64,000 bases of DNA from NCBI GenBank assembly GCA_039583875.1, contig CM077149.1, positions 154,320,416-154,384,415 on the forward strand. Reading direction: 5' to 3'. This document shows, in pieces, positions 43,622 to 54,866 of the stretch (within the stretch, counting starts at the first letter, position 1; each line of letters opens with the position of its first letter). The notes under the pieces were generated by a model. That model saw nothing but the letters and a program-made list of their open reading frames with translations, was not told the origin of the DNA and did not search any database. Both the position numbers and the translations under genes were made by a program. This DNA comes from Platanthera guangdongensis (lineage: Eukaryota; Streptophyta; Magnoliopsida; Asparagales; Orchidaceae).

Positions 43622-44275
43622 GATGATGTTCAAGGAGAAACCTGGAGTTGGACCCCTTCGGGTGTTTGGATCTACCTGCTACGTACACATCCTAGATGCT
43701 CTGAGGACAAAGCTGAATGCAAAAGCAAGGAAAATTGTCTTTGTGGGCTATGATGAGCGAAAGAAGGGTGACGAAGAAATTCGTGATTTCAAGAGACGTG
43801 GTCTTCGACGAGCTGACGTCATATGGAGGTGGCTCCTCTGTGGAGTTGCAGTCGAGCAGGTCAGATGGCGAGCAGGGTGAGGCTGCTTAGGATCTTCTAG
43901 TGGAGCTTCCTGCGTCACAAGGAGCTCCAGGTGTTTCCAGATCCGGGGCGGAGGCTTCTGGTTTAGGAAGCAGTGGAAGCATTGCTCAAAGTTTGTCTGA
44001 GAACAAAACGGATTTAGAAGAAGCAGCTGTGGTGGTTAGCAAGGGTCAGACACTTCGGAGATTAAAAAGGACCATCAAACCACCGACTCATTATAGCGAA
44101 GAAAATGTGGTGAGCTTGGTCTCTTGTTTCTTCGCAGGCCCTCTGGATGAGCGAGAGTCCTCTAGATTTGAAGACGCTACTGAGGTCATGTAGTGGGAAG
44201 ACGCCATGGATGAGGAGATCGATGGCTGCCCTCAGGAAGAATGCGACTTGGAACCTTGTGCCCAAGGTTCTACCG
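43622..44275 (+). pseudogene. Copia integrase C-terminus and linker fragment
   Basis: FKEKPGVGPLRVFGSTCYVH, TKLNAKARKIVFVGYDERKKG and, after frame changes, LRRLKRTIKPPTHYSEENVVS and FFAGPLDERE match the element at 63440-64000 motif for motif, so both come from one family. It stops in the region before RT (WEDAMDEEI). It lies 605 bp upstream of the YABBY start codon. Confidence 0.82.
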
Positions 44276-44710
44276 GCTAGGTGACCTCGCGGTCATGCGG
44301 GTTGCAGTTCAGCGACAAGAGTTCTTCAGGAGCACTGGAATAAAGGGTAGTTCGCGCGACTTGTTGCGGTCTTGCGACCAGGCGGCTTCAGCTAGTGGAC
44401 TCCTTAGCGATTAGCAGCAGAGCTGACGGTTACTCTTTGAGGCCGCACGGTTTGTTTTTAGCTTGTAATGTTCTTGCTCCATCTGTTACATTGACAATCA
44501 TGTCTCGTCATGTATGTCTCGCTGTGTAAAGATGTTTTTGATTAGTACAAGACTTTTGCTCTTCTAGTTGTTTTTAACTCGGTTGGGCTCAGTGTGGTTG
44601 AATGCTTCCACGTCTGATGTCCTGTTTTTCGCCATTACAAATTTTTTCAATAATTAATTAAGGTGCTGTAGCAGGAGTAGCTAGTGTGCTGGCAACCCAT
44701 CGAGATCCGA
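44276..44710 (+). other. Spacer between copia fragment and YABBY gene
   Basis: GC-rich at first (GCGGTCATGCGGG, GCGACTTGTTGCGG), resembling an LTR of the copia D style, then AT-rich. No gene. It is part of the YABBY upstream region. Confidence 0.4.
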
Positions 44711-44880
44711 GAATAAATAGAAAGGGGAATAGCGGCCGGAAGAGAGGAGTAAGTGAAAGAGAGAGAGATCAGAGGAGAGGTCAATCAACAAAGCATCAAA
44801 TCATAACATCAAATCAGCACTGCCCCCCTTCCCAGTACTCAACAACAAAGAAGGAGAAGAATTGCATCATCATCATCATC
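44711..44880 (+). promoter_or_regulatory. YABBY proximal promoter / 5' leader
   Basis: A TATA-like AATAAATAG (44712-44720) is followed by a GA-rich stretch (GTGAAAGAGAGAGAGATC, 44752-44769) and an (ATC)n run ending at the start codon. GA repeats near plant transcription starts can bind BBR/BPC proteins. The exact start site is not visible. Confidence 0.45.
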
Positions 44881-46411
44881 ATGTCTTCTTCCTCTTCAGC
44901 TGTTTTTGCTCTCGACCACCTCTCGCCTCCTCCTCCTCCTCCTTCCGAGAAGATCTGCTACGTCCACTGCGACTTCTGTGGCACCGTCCTCGCCGTATAT
45001 TTAATTTTATTCTCCACTCCATCTTCTTCTTCTTCTTCTTCTTCAAGTATTTTTTTAGTATATTGATTATATATATGTTGCGCGCAGGTGAGCGTGCCAT
45101 ACATGAGCTTGTTCAAAACAGTGACGGTGAGGTGCGGCCACTGCACCAATCTTTTGTCTGTCAACATGAGAGGCCTTCTCCTCTCATCCTCCAATCCATT
45201 CCTCGCTTCTTCTGCTCATCACTACACCCTCTTGGTACTTGTTTCATTTATTCGGCTAGCTTCTAATTAAATCATCGTCCAATTCCATCCATCACATATA
45301 GTCATATATAATATAATATGCTGTACAGGATCATGAAGTTCTGAGTTACCCACCACCAAGCCTGCTTATGGATCAGCACTGCACCCTAAGCAGCAGCAGC
45401 ACCACCACCAACAACAACAACAACTTCATGCCGCCGGCGACAAAGGGAACCGAAGATGAGATTCCTCAGAACCAAGTCATGATCAACAGACGTTAGTTAA
45501 TTTGCTAGATTCCTTGTTCTTTTTTATATATATCAAGAAAGAAATTTGAACAGTAGTTTCCACTGTCTTTTCGGTCAAATTCCATTCTTCTAGCTTCAAC
45601 GCTTTCTCTGTCTCTTTGTCTCTCTACCAGTTCCGCTTGCTATTCCGACCAGGAATTGTTCAACTTTCATTACTTTTCTGTAGCAAATTAATTAAAACAT
45701 ATTTTTTTTCTTTCTATTAAAGCAATCTCACTTGTGACTACCATGAGAAAGTGATAGTAGACTAGAGTGGATTGTTAATTCTTAATTATTATTGTTATTA
45801 ACTTTGTGTTGTGGATGTATGGGTGCAGCTCCAGAGAAGAGGCAGAGAGTTCCATCCGCATACAACCGTTTCATCAAGTCAGCTCCAACATCTCATGATG
45901 AAATTAAATTAACCTGCATGCAGCTACATCTTAATTAATTAATTACATCTTGCATGCAGGGACGAAATCCAGCGCATCAAAGCAGGAAATCCCGACATCA
46001 GCCACAGGGAAGCATTCAGCGCCGCTGCTAAGAACGTGAGCCACATTGCCTCCACACTCACCCCCTCACTCACTCATGCGATCGGAACCTTAATTTATCC
46101 GCAGGCCCGCTTTCATGTGGTCGTCCTCTTCCTCATCATCTCAAATAACAATAATACATGCTAAATATATAAAAGAATTTCGAATCATGCACGCTCTCTC
46201 TCTGACCCGCTTTCTTTAATTATGTAATAATATAAAGATATCATTTAACCAGTATATGTATATATATATATAATAATAATAATGTGGCAACTATTTTTGG
46301 CAGTGGGCCCATTTTCCCCACATTCACTTCGGCCTAATGCCCGATCAGGTCCTGAAGAAGACCACCATCCGCACTCAGCTGGTACGTACACACCCAACCT
46401 TGACCTTATTA

Positions 46412-46447
<36 letters not shown>

Positions 46448-46745
46448 TTCAATAAGTATTTAATTTGTTCTAATTAATTTAATTAATTAAGCTGCTATAT
46501 ATTAGCTTCTCATGGCCGGCAATGGCTTTTAGGGTTTCAGACTCTTTTAAGGCTTTGATGTGATGGTGATTAGTTATAATAAGCAATTAAGCCTGTAGCT
46601 AGTACTGAATTAACGATGATATATATCATTTTCTTTCTCAATATTCCTTCATTTATTTATTTAGGAGGGAGATCAAGACGTTCTTCTCAAGGGAGACGGA
46701 TTCTTCGCGGCTGCGGCGGCGAACATGCAAGTTTCTCCGTTCTAG
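44881..46745 (+). CDS. YABBY transcription factor, FIL/YAB3-like, 7 exons, intact
   Basis: Exons 44881-44994, 45088-45234, 45329-45491, 45829-45877, 45960-46035, 46304-46381 and 46665-46745 (stop TAG) join in frame to 708 nt, 235 residues; every intron is GT-AG. The C2C2 zinc finger uses Cys30, Cys33, Cys54 and Cys57 (YVHCDFC ... [14 protein letters not shown]). A Ser/Thr/Asn-rich linker (residues 88-141) leads to the HMG-like YABBY domain, about 142-198 ([17 protein letters not shown] ... [12 protein letters not shown]). The tail [14 protein letters not shown]...NMQVSPF resembles the FIL/YAB3 group. YABBY proteins are nuclear regulators of abaxial cell fate and lateral organ growth, found in seed plants. 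Subfamily assignment is less sure than family. Confidence 0.95.
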
Positions 46746-47294
46746 CTAGCCAGCTAGGGGGTGTTACAACAACAACAACAACTGTTTGCGCGCCTATCTT
46801 CTATATATAATTACTAGCTAGCTAGCTAGCTAGCTAGGGTTTAATTAATTTCTTCATCATCCAACCGCTGTTACTGATAATGGTTTATATATATATTCAC
46901 TGCTATGCTAGCTCATGCAACTATCATAATTAAGAGAGACTGTCGATCAACAGCTAGATGTTAATTATAAGTTGGAGGCCAGAGTAACCAGCTGGCAAGC
47001 TAGCTAACAAGCTAGCTAGGGTTTTGTTTGTTTGTTCCTCGTGTTTTGCTATGGCCTCTGGCCGTTTCTTTCCTCGAAGTCTAGAAAAAAGAAGGGCTAC
47101 AGTGCCGAAAGTCTGTGTAAAAGTTGATATTATTCTAGCTCTCTTATTAATTTGAAACTGCTTCATTTATGTGCTCCTGCATGCTTTATGTATTATTTAT
47201 TAGTGTTCTCTTCTCTATGGATTTTCTTATAATATCCATCTCTGATATTCCACGGCATTCCCTTTATATTTTATGATCAGTGATGGCTAGCTAT
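46746..47294 (+). other. YABBY 3' flank with CTAG microsatellite
   Basis: A (CTAG)n run at about 46814-46838 follows the stop codon; smaller GCTAGCTAG runs recur at 47000. The region probably holds the 3'UTR, but no clear poly-A signal was picked out. No other gene. Confidence 0.5.
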
Positions 47295-47514
47295 TGGGAT
47301 CCTGATCCTCTCCATTTCACTTGAAATGGAGGGAGTCCATTTCAGCATCCAATGGATAAGACAAGGCTGAAGAAAATCTTGTGGTGGAGAGTTTTTTGAG
47401 TAAAAAAATCTAAAAAAATATGGTAATTGGTGAACCCGTCGGATCAAAATGAAATCAATCTACACCATGAAATGGATCCCCTCCATTTCAGTTGAAATGA
47501 AGAGGATCCTGATT
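47295..47514. mobile_element. MITE with ATCCTCTYCATTTCA inverted ends (about 220 bp)
   Basis: Left arm GATCCTCTCCATTTCACTTG; on the other strand from 47510 the text is GATCCTCTTCATTTCAACTG. Both are followed by AAATGGAGGG. The centre is AT-rich and non-coding. TAGCTA occurs just outside both ends and may be part of a target-site duplication. Confidence 0.7.
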
Positions 47515-47718
47515 TAGCTATCTGCGTGCAACAAGTATTTGAGAAACTGAGAATTCACTAGGAATCAAGTCCAACCGATCTTGGGCTCGGATTTCTAATA
47601 TAACTTCTTCTTTTTTTAATGATTCATTCATTTAACTTTCTCTATACTAGCTATACTAGAGAATAAAAACTAGTGTTATACCAATATTCCGCCAACGACA
47701 ATCATTGAACCCAACTGT

Positions 47719-48351
47719 TATTGGAGATTGACTTGGTTGACCAGTTCAACAAGTCAAAGTTTTTATTATGAGTTTATTTTAATGTTTTAATAAGTTTGTT
47801 TGGTATGCATTTAATAAGAGAGAGTGTGAGATGCATTTATTATGAGAGAGGTTTTCTAGTTTTGTTTGTTCTATATAAAGCCCCCCTGTACTTATTTTGT
47901 TTTTGCCAAAAGGTTGATAGAAGTTTCTTCCTCCTTCACATTTCCAGTTCAGAGAGAGAGAGGGGAGCGCTGCAGCGCTGGAGTGTTTCTTGTTCGGGCG
48001 GTTTGTCAACCTAGTCGGGCGGCTTGTGCTCGCAGTTTTGGTGATTGATCTCGTCTGTATCAGCTCGCGAAAGGTGAGCAGCTCGCGATTTGGTGATCCC
48101 GCGCGAGAGGGGAACTTGCGGTTTGTGTGACTCGCGGGTTGGAGATCTCGCCGCGAGTGGTGTTGCTCGCGGCCTGTGTGCTTGCGGGAGGAGTGCATCG
48201 CGAGTTGGGTGGTCTAGCCGCGAGAGAGGGGCGGTCTCGCCGGAGCGGTAACCGTGCGACTTGGCGGTCTCGCCAAGTTGGTCTCGCCGACTACTTAGAA
48301 GAGGTTTTGAAAGATTTGTGGTGTGTGCTGGAGCTATTCACGTTTCCAACA
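47719..48351 (+). repeat. 5' LTR of copia E
   Basis: Ends CGTTTCCAACA two bases before the primer-binding site. TATATAAA (47872-47879) is followed by GCCCCCC, a run of 6 C, where the 3' LTR has 26 C. The R/U5 part is rich in CTCGCG/CGCGAG words. Confidence 0.92.
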
Positions 48352-48353
48352 AG

Positions 48354-48366
48354 TGGTATCAGAGGG
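48354..48366 (+). other. Primer-binding site (tRNA-iMet), copia E
   Basis: TGGTATCAGAGGG, two bases after the LTR end, pairs with the initiator tRNA 3' end. Confidence 0.88.
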
Positions 48367-48425
48367 AGGTTGCGACCTCTGGAAGTTGTGTGTAAATTGC
48401 TCAGAAGGTTCAGTGACTAGAGGAG

Positions 48426-51400
48426 ATGGAGATGGGAGGTGTCATGCCTGGGCAAGTCCCAAAATTGACGAAGACCAATTATGGAAATTGGAGTATCCAG
48501 ATGAAGGTGTTGCTCGTCTCAAAGGAGTTGTGGGAAATAGTAGAGGACGACGTTGAGGTGCTTACTGCAGAAGCGGAAGCGGCATTGACTAACGCTCAGA
48601 GGACGGCGTTGAGAGAGGCAAAGAAGAGGGATAAGAAGGCCATGTTTATATTATACCAAGGTGTGGATGAGGCGACGTTCGAGAAGATCTTAGATGCTGA
48701 GACATCCAAGGAGGCTTGAGAGGTACTACAACGCTCCATACAGGGAGTTGATAAAGCAAAGAAGGTTAAGTTACAATCCCTCCGAGCCCAGTATGATGTG
48801 ATGAGGATGCAAAGCTCGGAGAAGGTTGGTGACTACGTGACACGTCTACGGACGCTCACAAATGAGATGAAGAGGAATGAGGAAACGATAGATGATGTTA
48901 GCTTCATGGAGAAGCTCATGCGATCTATGTCCAAGAAGTTCAGACATGTGGTAGTAGCTATTGAGGAGTCGAAGGATCTTATCGAGATGGCGGTAGATGA
49001 ACTCGTTGGCTTGGTGCAAGCCCACGAGTATCGCATGTTGCAAGATGATGAGGAGTCGAGTGGTTTGGGGAAAGAACTCCAGACTCAGCTAAATTTTGTA
49101 GAGAGCTCAGGTAGAGGAGGAGGCCAGCATGGTCGAGGCTACCAAGGAAGAGGTAGAGGAAGAAATGGAGGAGGAGATCAAGGGAGGAACCAGTACAACC
49201 AGAGAGAGGCAGAGCAACCTCAAGGATGGAGGCAAGATGCAGGATGAAGAGGAAGAGGCCAAGGTAGAGGCCAATGTAGAGGCCAAGGAAGAGGTCAAGG
49301 AAGAGGAAGAGGTGATATGTCACAAATTCAATGTTACAACTGTAACAAATTTTTGCATATGAGCTATGACTGTTGGGCCCCAAAGAAAGGAGGAGAAGCC
49401 AACCACTACGCTGAGGCAAGCAACACGGGTGGCGACCCGACGATGTTCCTAACCATCCAAGGAGCAGGAGGTGAGAGGAACGGTGTGTGGTACTTGGATA
49501 CAAGCGCAAGTAACCACATGTATGGAGAGAAGGAGCTGTTCACTAGCCTCGAACCAAATGGTGGTGAGGTCAGTTTTGGCGACGCTTCGAAAATTTCAGT
49601 GGAAGGAAGAGGAGTGATTGCGACTACTATGAGTGGGAAGAAGGTGCATATCAATGATGTCTTCTATATGCCGGGCTTGAGGAGTAACATCCTAAGTCTT
49701 GGGCAGTTGGTGTAGAAGGGCTACCGCATCTTGTTGCGGGATGGAACCTTAGCTATGAAAGACCAAGAAGGGAAGGAAGTAGTGAAGGTGAGGATGACGC
49801 CAAATCGTCTCTTTACATTGAGTATGGATGCCAAGGAGACGACGTGTCTCGCAAGAACAGAAGGATAAGAGGAAGCATGACTGTGGCACCACCGGATGGG
49901 CCATCTGGGGTTCATAGGCCTGGAGCTGTTATCATGCTCCAAGATGGTGGAAGGGCTGCCTAGGATCACGCCTCCACAAAGGGTCTGTGAGGAATGTACG
50001 AAGGGAAAGCAAAAGAGGCATACTTTCGAGGGTGGAAAGTCTTGGAGAGCGCGGAGGCAGCTGGAGCTAGTTCACTTGGATATCGCTGGTCCGTTTGAGA
50101 CTACTTCAATAGGAGGAAGCAGGTACTACATTACCTTCACCGACGACTTCAGCAGGAAGTGTTCGGTATATTTTCTAAGGGAGAATGCTGAGGCCCTAGA
50201 CAAGTTCATGGAGTTCAAAGCTATGACAGAGAAGGAGAGTGGTCAACCACTGAAGGTGCTTAGAATGGATAGGGGTGGGGAGTACACTTCTAGGCTGTTT
50301 GACAAGTACTGTAAGCAGTGGGGGATCTCTCACCAGTTGACGATGGCATATTCACCACAACAAAATGGAGTGGCAAAGAGAAAGAACCTTACCATCATGG
50401 ATATGACAAGGAGTATGGTGAAGGGAAAGGGGTTTCCTAAGAAGTTTTGGGCGGAAGCAGTACAGGTGGCTGTGTACGTGCTGAACTGTTGCCCAACGAA
50501 GAGCGTGAAGTTCAAGACTCCGTTCGAAGCTTGGTGCAGGTGGAAACCAAGTGTGAAGCACCTAAGGGTCTTCGGGTGTGTGGCTTATGCCCATGTCCCG
50601 GACCAGAGGAGAAAGAAGTTGGATGATAGAAGCGAGAAGTGCATCTTCGTAGGTTACGCTCCAGCGAGCAAGGCTTACAAGTTGTATAACCCGGTGACTG
50701 AGAAGGTCATCATCTCAAGATATGTGTTGTTTGAAGAAGAAAGCAGCTGGAGCTGGGACGATGCAGTGAAAGACATCAAGGGGATGTTCTTTAATAATGA
50801 TGAGGAGGAAGGTGGACAAGAGGCTGAAGCCGAGATGGGTGGAGCTGAGCCACCATCACCACCTAGCGGAGGTTCAGGGGGAGCTCTCACCCCTTACTCA
50901 AGTGGAGCAAGCGCGAGTGGTGGTAGCTCTGGCGGAGCTAGCACTAGTGGAAGCAAGGACAATCGTCCTCAGCCCAGGATGAGGAGGCTGGATGAAATCT
51001 ATGAGGAGACGACACCGACACTTAACAATTTTTCTTTATATTGTCTTTTGGCAGATGTTGAGCCGTGCTCCTATGAAGAAGCTGCAAAGGAAAAGACTTG
51101 GACAAAAGCGATGGATGTGGAGATCGCCTCCATCAAGAAGAACGAGACCTGGAAACTAGTCGATCCGTCTGCAGGCCACAAACCCCTCGGGGTGAAGTGG
51201 GTCTATAAAGTAAAGAAGAACAAGGACGGTGGTGCGGAGAAGCACAAAGCAAGGCTTGTTGTGAAGGGCTACTGCCAAGTCCAAGGAGTGAATTATGATG
51301 AGGTCTTCTCCCCCGTAGCGCAGATAGACACCATCAGGTTGATCATCGCGCTGACGGCTCATCATGGGTGGAAGATAATGCAGATGGATGTGGTCTCTGC

Positions 51401-52592
51401 TTACTTGAATGGTTACCTGGAGGAGGATGTGTACATCGAGCAGCCTCCAGGATACTTGGTGAAGGGGCAGGAGAAGAAAGTCTGCAAGCTGTATAAGGCT
51501 CTCTACAGGCTAAAGAAGGGAGCTAGAGCCTGGAATGGAAGGATAGATACTTACCTGCAGAAGCATGTCTATCAGAAGAGTCCGCATGAATATGCACTCT
51601 ACACCAAGGTGGATAAGGATGGCGGCATGATGATTGTGTTCCTATACGTGGATGACATGATCTTCACAGGGAACAACACTTCGATGTATGAAGAGTTCAG
51701 AGGAATGATGAAGAAAGAGTTCGAAATGACGGACTTGGGAGAGCCGAGCTACTTTTTGGGAGTAGAAGTGCAACAGAGAGAAGATGTGATCTTCATCTCT
51801 CAGAGGAAGTACGCGGAAGAGATCTTGAAGAAATTCAGGATGGATAATAGCAAGCCTATCTCCACTCCTGCTGATCCAGGGCTGAAGCTAAGTAAGGAAT
51901 CGAAGGAAGGAATGGTGGACTCCACCTTGTTCAAGAGTTTGGTGGGCAGTCTACGCTACCTGACCTTCACCCGACCAGACATCATGTATGCGGTCGGGGT
52001 GGTGAGCAGACATATGGAAGAACCAAAGGAAGACCATTTCACTGGGGCGAAGAGGATCCTAAGGTATATAAATGGGACAAGAGGCCATGGGCTGAAGTAT
52101 TCAACTGGAGAGGAGCTGACGCTGGTAGGTTACTCGAACAGTGACTACGACGGGGATGTGAATGACCGGAAGAGCACTTCCGGGTATGTCTTTCATATAG
52201 GAACGGGAGTGTTCTCATGGAGTTTGAAGAAACAGACGACGATTGCCTTGTCTTCATGCGAAGCGGAGTACATTGCGGCGGCGGCTTGTACCTGCCAAGC
52301 TATCTGGCTAAGGAATCTACTGCAGAGTCTACATCAAGGAGTGGATGGATCAACGACCATGTTTGTGGATAACATGTTGGTCATCCAGCTCGCAAAAAAC
52401 CATGTGCTACACGGGCGTAGCAAGCACATTGAAACAATGTATCACTTCCTCCGCGAGCAGGTGGAGCTGAAGACGGTGGAAGTTGTATATTGCTCGACCG
52501 GAGAGCATGTTGCGGATATCTTCACTAAAGCGCTGAGGGTGGAGACGTTCCTACGGCTCAAAGGCAAACTTGGCATGTGCTGCCAAGTTTGA
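48426..52592 (+). pseudogene. Copia E gag-protease-integrase-RT-RNase H polyprotein, five stops
   Basis: A single 1389-codon frame from ATG 48426 to TGA 52592. In-frame stops lie at 48717 (TGA), 49245 (TGA), 49713 (TAG), 49866 (TAA) and 49878 (TGA); the sister copy has Trp, Gly, Glu, Glu and Trp there. Domains: gag (TKTNYGNWSIQM), an RG-rich stretch, zinc knuckle CYNCNKFLHMSYDC (about residue 303), protease DTSASNHM (G to S in the usual DTGA), integrase (DDFSRK, RMDRGGEY, SPQQNGVAKRKN), RT with YVDD at 51645-51656 and RNase H (DRKSTSGYVF, SSCEAEYIAAA). From 49896 on it is open for 898 codons. It is inactive as written. Confidence 0.93.
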
Positions 52593-52601
52593 GGGGGAGT
52601 T

Positions 52602-53255
52602 TGTTGGAGATTGACTTGGTTGACCGGGTCAACAAGTCAAAGTTTTTATTATGAGTTTATTTTAATGTTTTAATTATTTTGTTTGGTATGCATTTAATAA
52701 GAGAGAGTGTGAGATGTATTTATTATGAGAGAGGTTTTCTAGTTTTGCTTGGTCTATATAAAGCCCCCCCCCCCCCCCCCCCCCCCCCCGCTCCCCTTGT
52801 ACTTATTTTGTTTTTGCCAAAAGGTTGATAGAAGTTTCTTCCTCCAGTTCAGAGAGAGAGAGAGAGGGGAGCACTGCAGCGCTGGAGTGTTTCTTGTCCG
52901 GGTGGTTTGTCAACCTAGTCGGGCGGCTTGTGCTCGCAGTTTTGGTGATTGATCTCGCCTGTATCAGCTCGCAAAAGGTGAGCAGCTCGCGGTTTGGTGA
53001 TCCCGCGCGAGAGGGGAACCTGCGGTTGGTGTGACTCGCGGGTTGGAGATCTCGCCGCGAGTGGTGTTGCTCGCGGCCTATGTGCTCGCGGGAGGAGTGC
53101 AGCACGAGTTGGGTGGTCAAGCCGCGAGAGAGGGGCGGTCTCGCCGGAGCGGTAACCGTGCGACTTGGCGGTCTCGCCAGATTGGTCTCGCCGACTACTT
53201 AGAAGAGGTTTTGAAAGATTTGTGGTGTGTGCTGGAGCTATTCACGTTTCCAACA
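52602..53255 (+). repeat. 3' LTR of copia E, with 26-C tract
   Basis: Starts TGTTGGAG after the purine tract and ends TTTCCAACA before ACTGT. TATATAAA is at 52755-52762, directly followed by G and 26 C (52764-52789). Apart from this tract and some substitutions and short indels it matches the 5' LTR. Confidence 0.92.
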
Positions 53256-53257
53256 AC

Positions 53258-53455
53258 TGTGAGGTACTTTGAATCAATACACCTAAGGTAGTTCTGCACA
53301 CACCGACTCACGAGCCTCGTTCTTCCGTCGGTTTGAGGGTGCATAATAGGCTGACGACAATTTCAATTGAACATGCAACAGCTGAAACATCTCTTGCCAA
53401 AAGTCACTAATGAAGATGGCATCGAGGTCGCGGATAATGGATGCTGGAAGTGTTG
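53258..53455 (-). pseudogene. Ty3/gypsy integrase fragment
   Basis: Minus-strand reading from 53450 gives SIIRDLDAIFISDFWQEMF (compare the usual SDRDP-F-S-FW), then S-AY near 53360. In a shifted frame comes HPQTDGRTRLVSRCVQNYLRCI (to about 53275). These are gypsy integrase core motifs from the second Asp to the final Glu region. Only about 60 codons remain; copia E inserted at its edge. Confidence 0.7.
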
Positions 53456-54215
53456 GTTTAAGGCTTTAAGCTGAAGAAGCAGTTGTTGGACGTTGTGACC
53501 TGAATAAGAGTAAAAAAGAACTAGGCTGCCGTCAAAACAAAAGGCTGTAGATTAGATCAGGAAACTTCAAGATTGGTGACACCTGGATGGCCAACGGCTG
53601 TTGATACTGCAATACCTATCTTTAGTGTAAAACGTTTGTGTATGGGTCTATAAATATAAGCCCAAATCTCTCTAAAATATTGTACCACTTATAAAATAAG
53701 TAAAACCAGTTAAAACAAGGATCTCTTTGGGCATGCTTGCTCTCTCTACTCCTCATCTAATATTGTTTTGCAAACTGTGTAATTTAACAGGAAGACCATG
53801 CAATCGGAAAATAGAATCCATGGACACTTGAGTGATCATTTCTACCGTATAAGAGTGAGTAATAGCAATGAAATTGTCAGAAAATTGTGAGATAAAATAG
53901 AGTGTGAGGGAAAGGTAGGCGGTGCTACTAGACACTCGATTTCATCAAATTGAAAAGCTTGCAACAAAGGCTCACTGGTCACTTTTAACTTCATACAACA
54001 ATAAGTTAACATTAATGTTGATATTTATATTGTGAGCAGGGACAAAAAAAAGAATAACAACATATTACAACATCAAAATAAAGCTGCAGTGGGACTTGCA
54101 CTCCATTGTTGAACCTTACTTTTGGTGGTTAGCAGTGCATCTTCGGGATCTTCTAGCTCTCTCCCTTACTCTTTGATTTTCCTCTGACTCGCTTTCTTGA
54201 AATTCTCTTTATTTC
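53456..54215. other. AT-rich spacer, no gene seen
   Basis: Short open frames only, without motifs. It may continue the gypsy remnant, but I cannot confirm it. Confidence 0.5.
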
Positions 54216-54857
54216 TGTTGGAAACGTGTATGAGTTCTCGCACAATCTCAACTCCTCTAACCGATTTCACTTAACACTAAATACCACAAGTCCAAACTGC
54301 GAGACCGCCACCACAAACCGCCTACCCGCGCGATTAGCCTTTTGCGAGTAGACCTCTCGCAGGGCGAGCTCCACCCCGCGACCTGCACCCTTTTCTCGCG
54401 AGCTACTGCAGGCTGCTCACCTCCACGCGAGCTGCAACTAGGCGAGCGGACACGGCAAGACTAACCCGGCGAGACAGCCCTGGCTTGCGGCTAGACCACT
54501 ACGCGCGAGCACACAACCCGCAACCTCCTCCTCTCGCGGCGAGACCTCCAAACCGCGAGTTGCACCATTCCCGCGGCGGGATCACTAAACAGCCCGGCTA
54601 CATTAGCAAGCCGCCCGACTAGGAGACTGGACATTCCTGCTAGCGCTGCAGCGCTTCTCAAACAAAATCCGAAAATGAGGAGGATTTTCACTATCTCATC
54701 AAAAATCAAATGAACTACATACATGCCTATTTATAGGCAAACAAAACCAACCACTTTCTCTCTCCTATTTAATACACACATTCTCTCCTATTAATTATTC
54801 ATACATAAAATATTAAAATACAAATATTGACTTGGTCAACCCAAACAAAGTCCAACA
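54216..54857 (-). repeat. 3' LTR of copia F (minus)
   Basis: 642 bp. TATA on the minus strand reads TATAAATA (54728-54735), unlike the TATATAAA of its partner LTR. Rich in CGCGAG/CTCGCG words. Confidence 0.88.
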
Positions 54858-54866
54858 CACTCCCCC

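Larger units (their letters stand above)
47719..53255 (+). mobile_element. Full-length copia element E (Tork/Tnt1-like)
   Basis: LTRs at 47719-48351 and 52602-53255 are very similar and flanked by ACTGT (47714-47718 and 53256-53260). The first LTR starts TATTGGAG instead of TGTTGGAG, a G-to-A change in the terminal TG. A primer-binding site, one long polyprotein frame and a purine tract (GTTTGAGGGGGAGT, 52588-52601) are in order. The 5.5-kb length suits a complete copia. Five stops make it non-autonomous now. Confidence 0.95.

Noticed and set aside
44862..45266. Continuous 134-codon plus frame starting in the YABBY leader
   Set aside because: Different frame from the zinc finger and runs through intron 1; the spliced YABBY model explains the region.
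48979..49509. 176-codon minus-strand frame within copia E
   Set aside because: Shadow of the gag/protease coding strand, rich in Leu/Ser, no motif.
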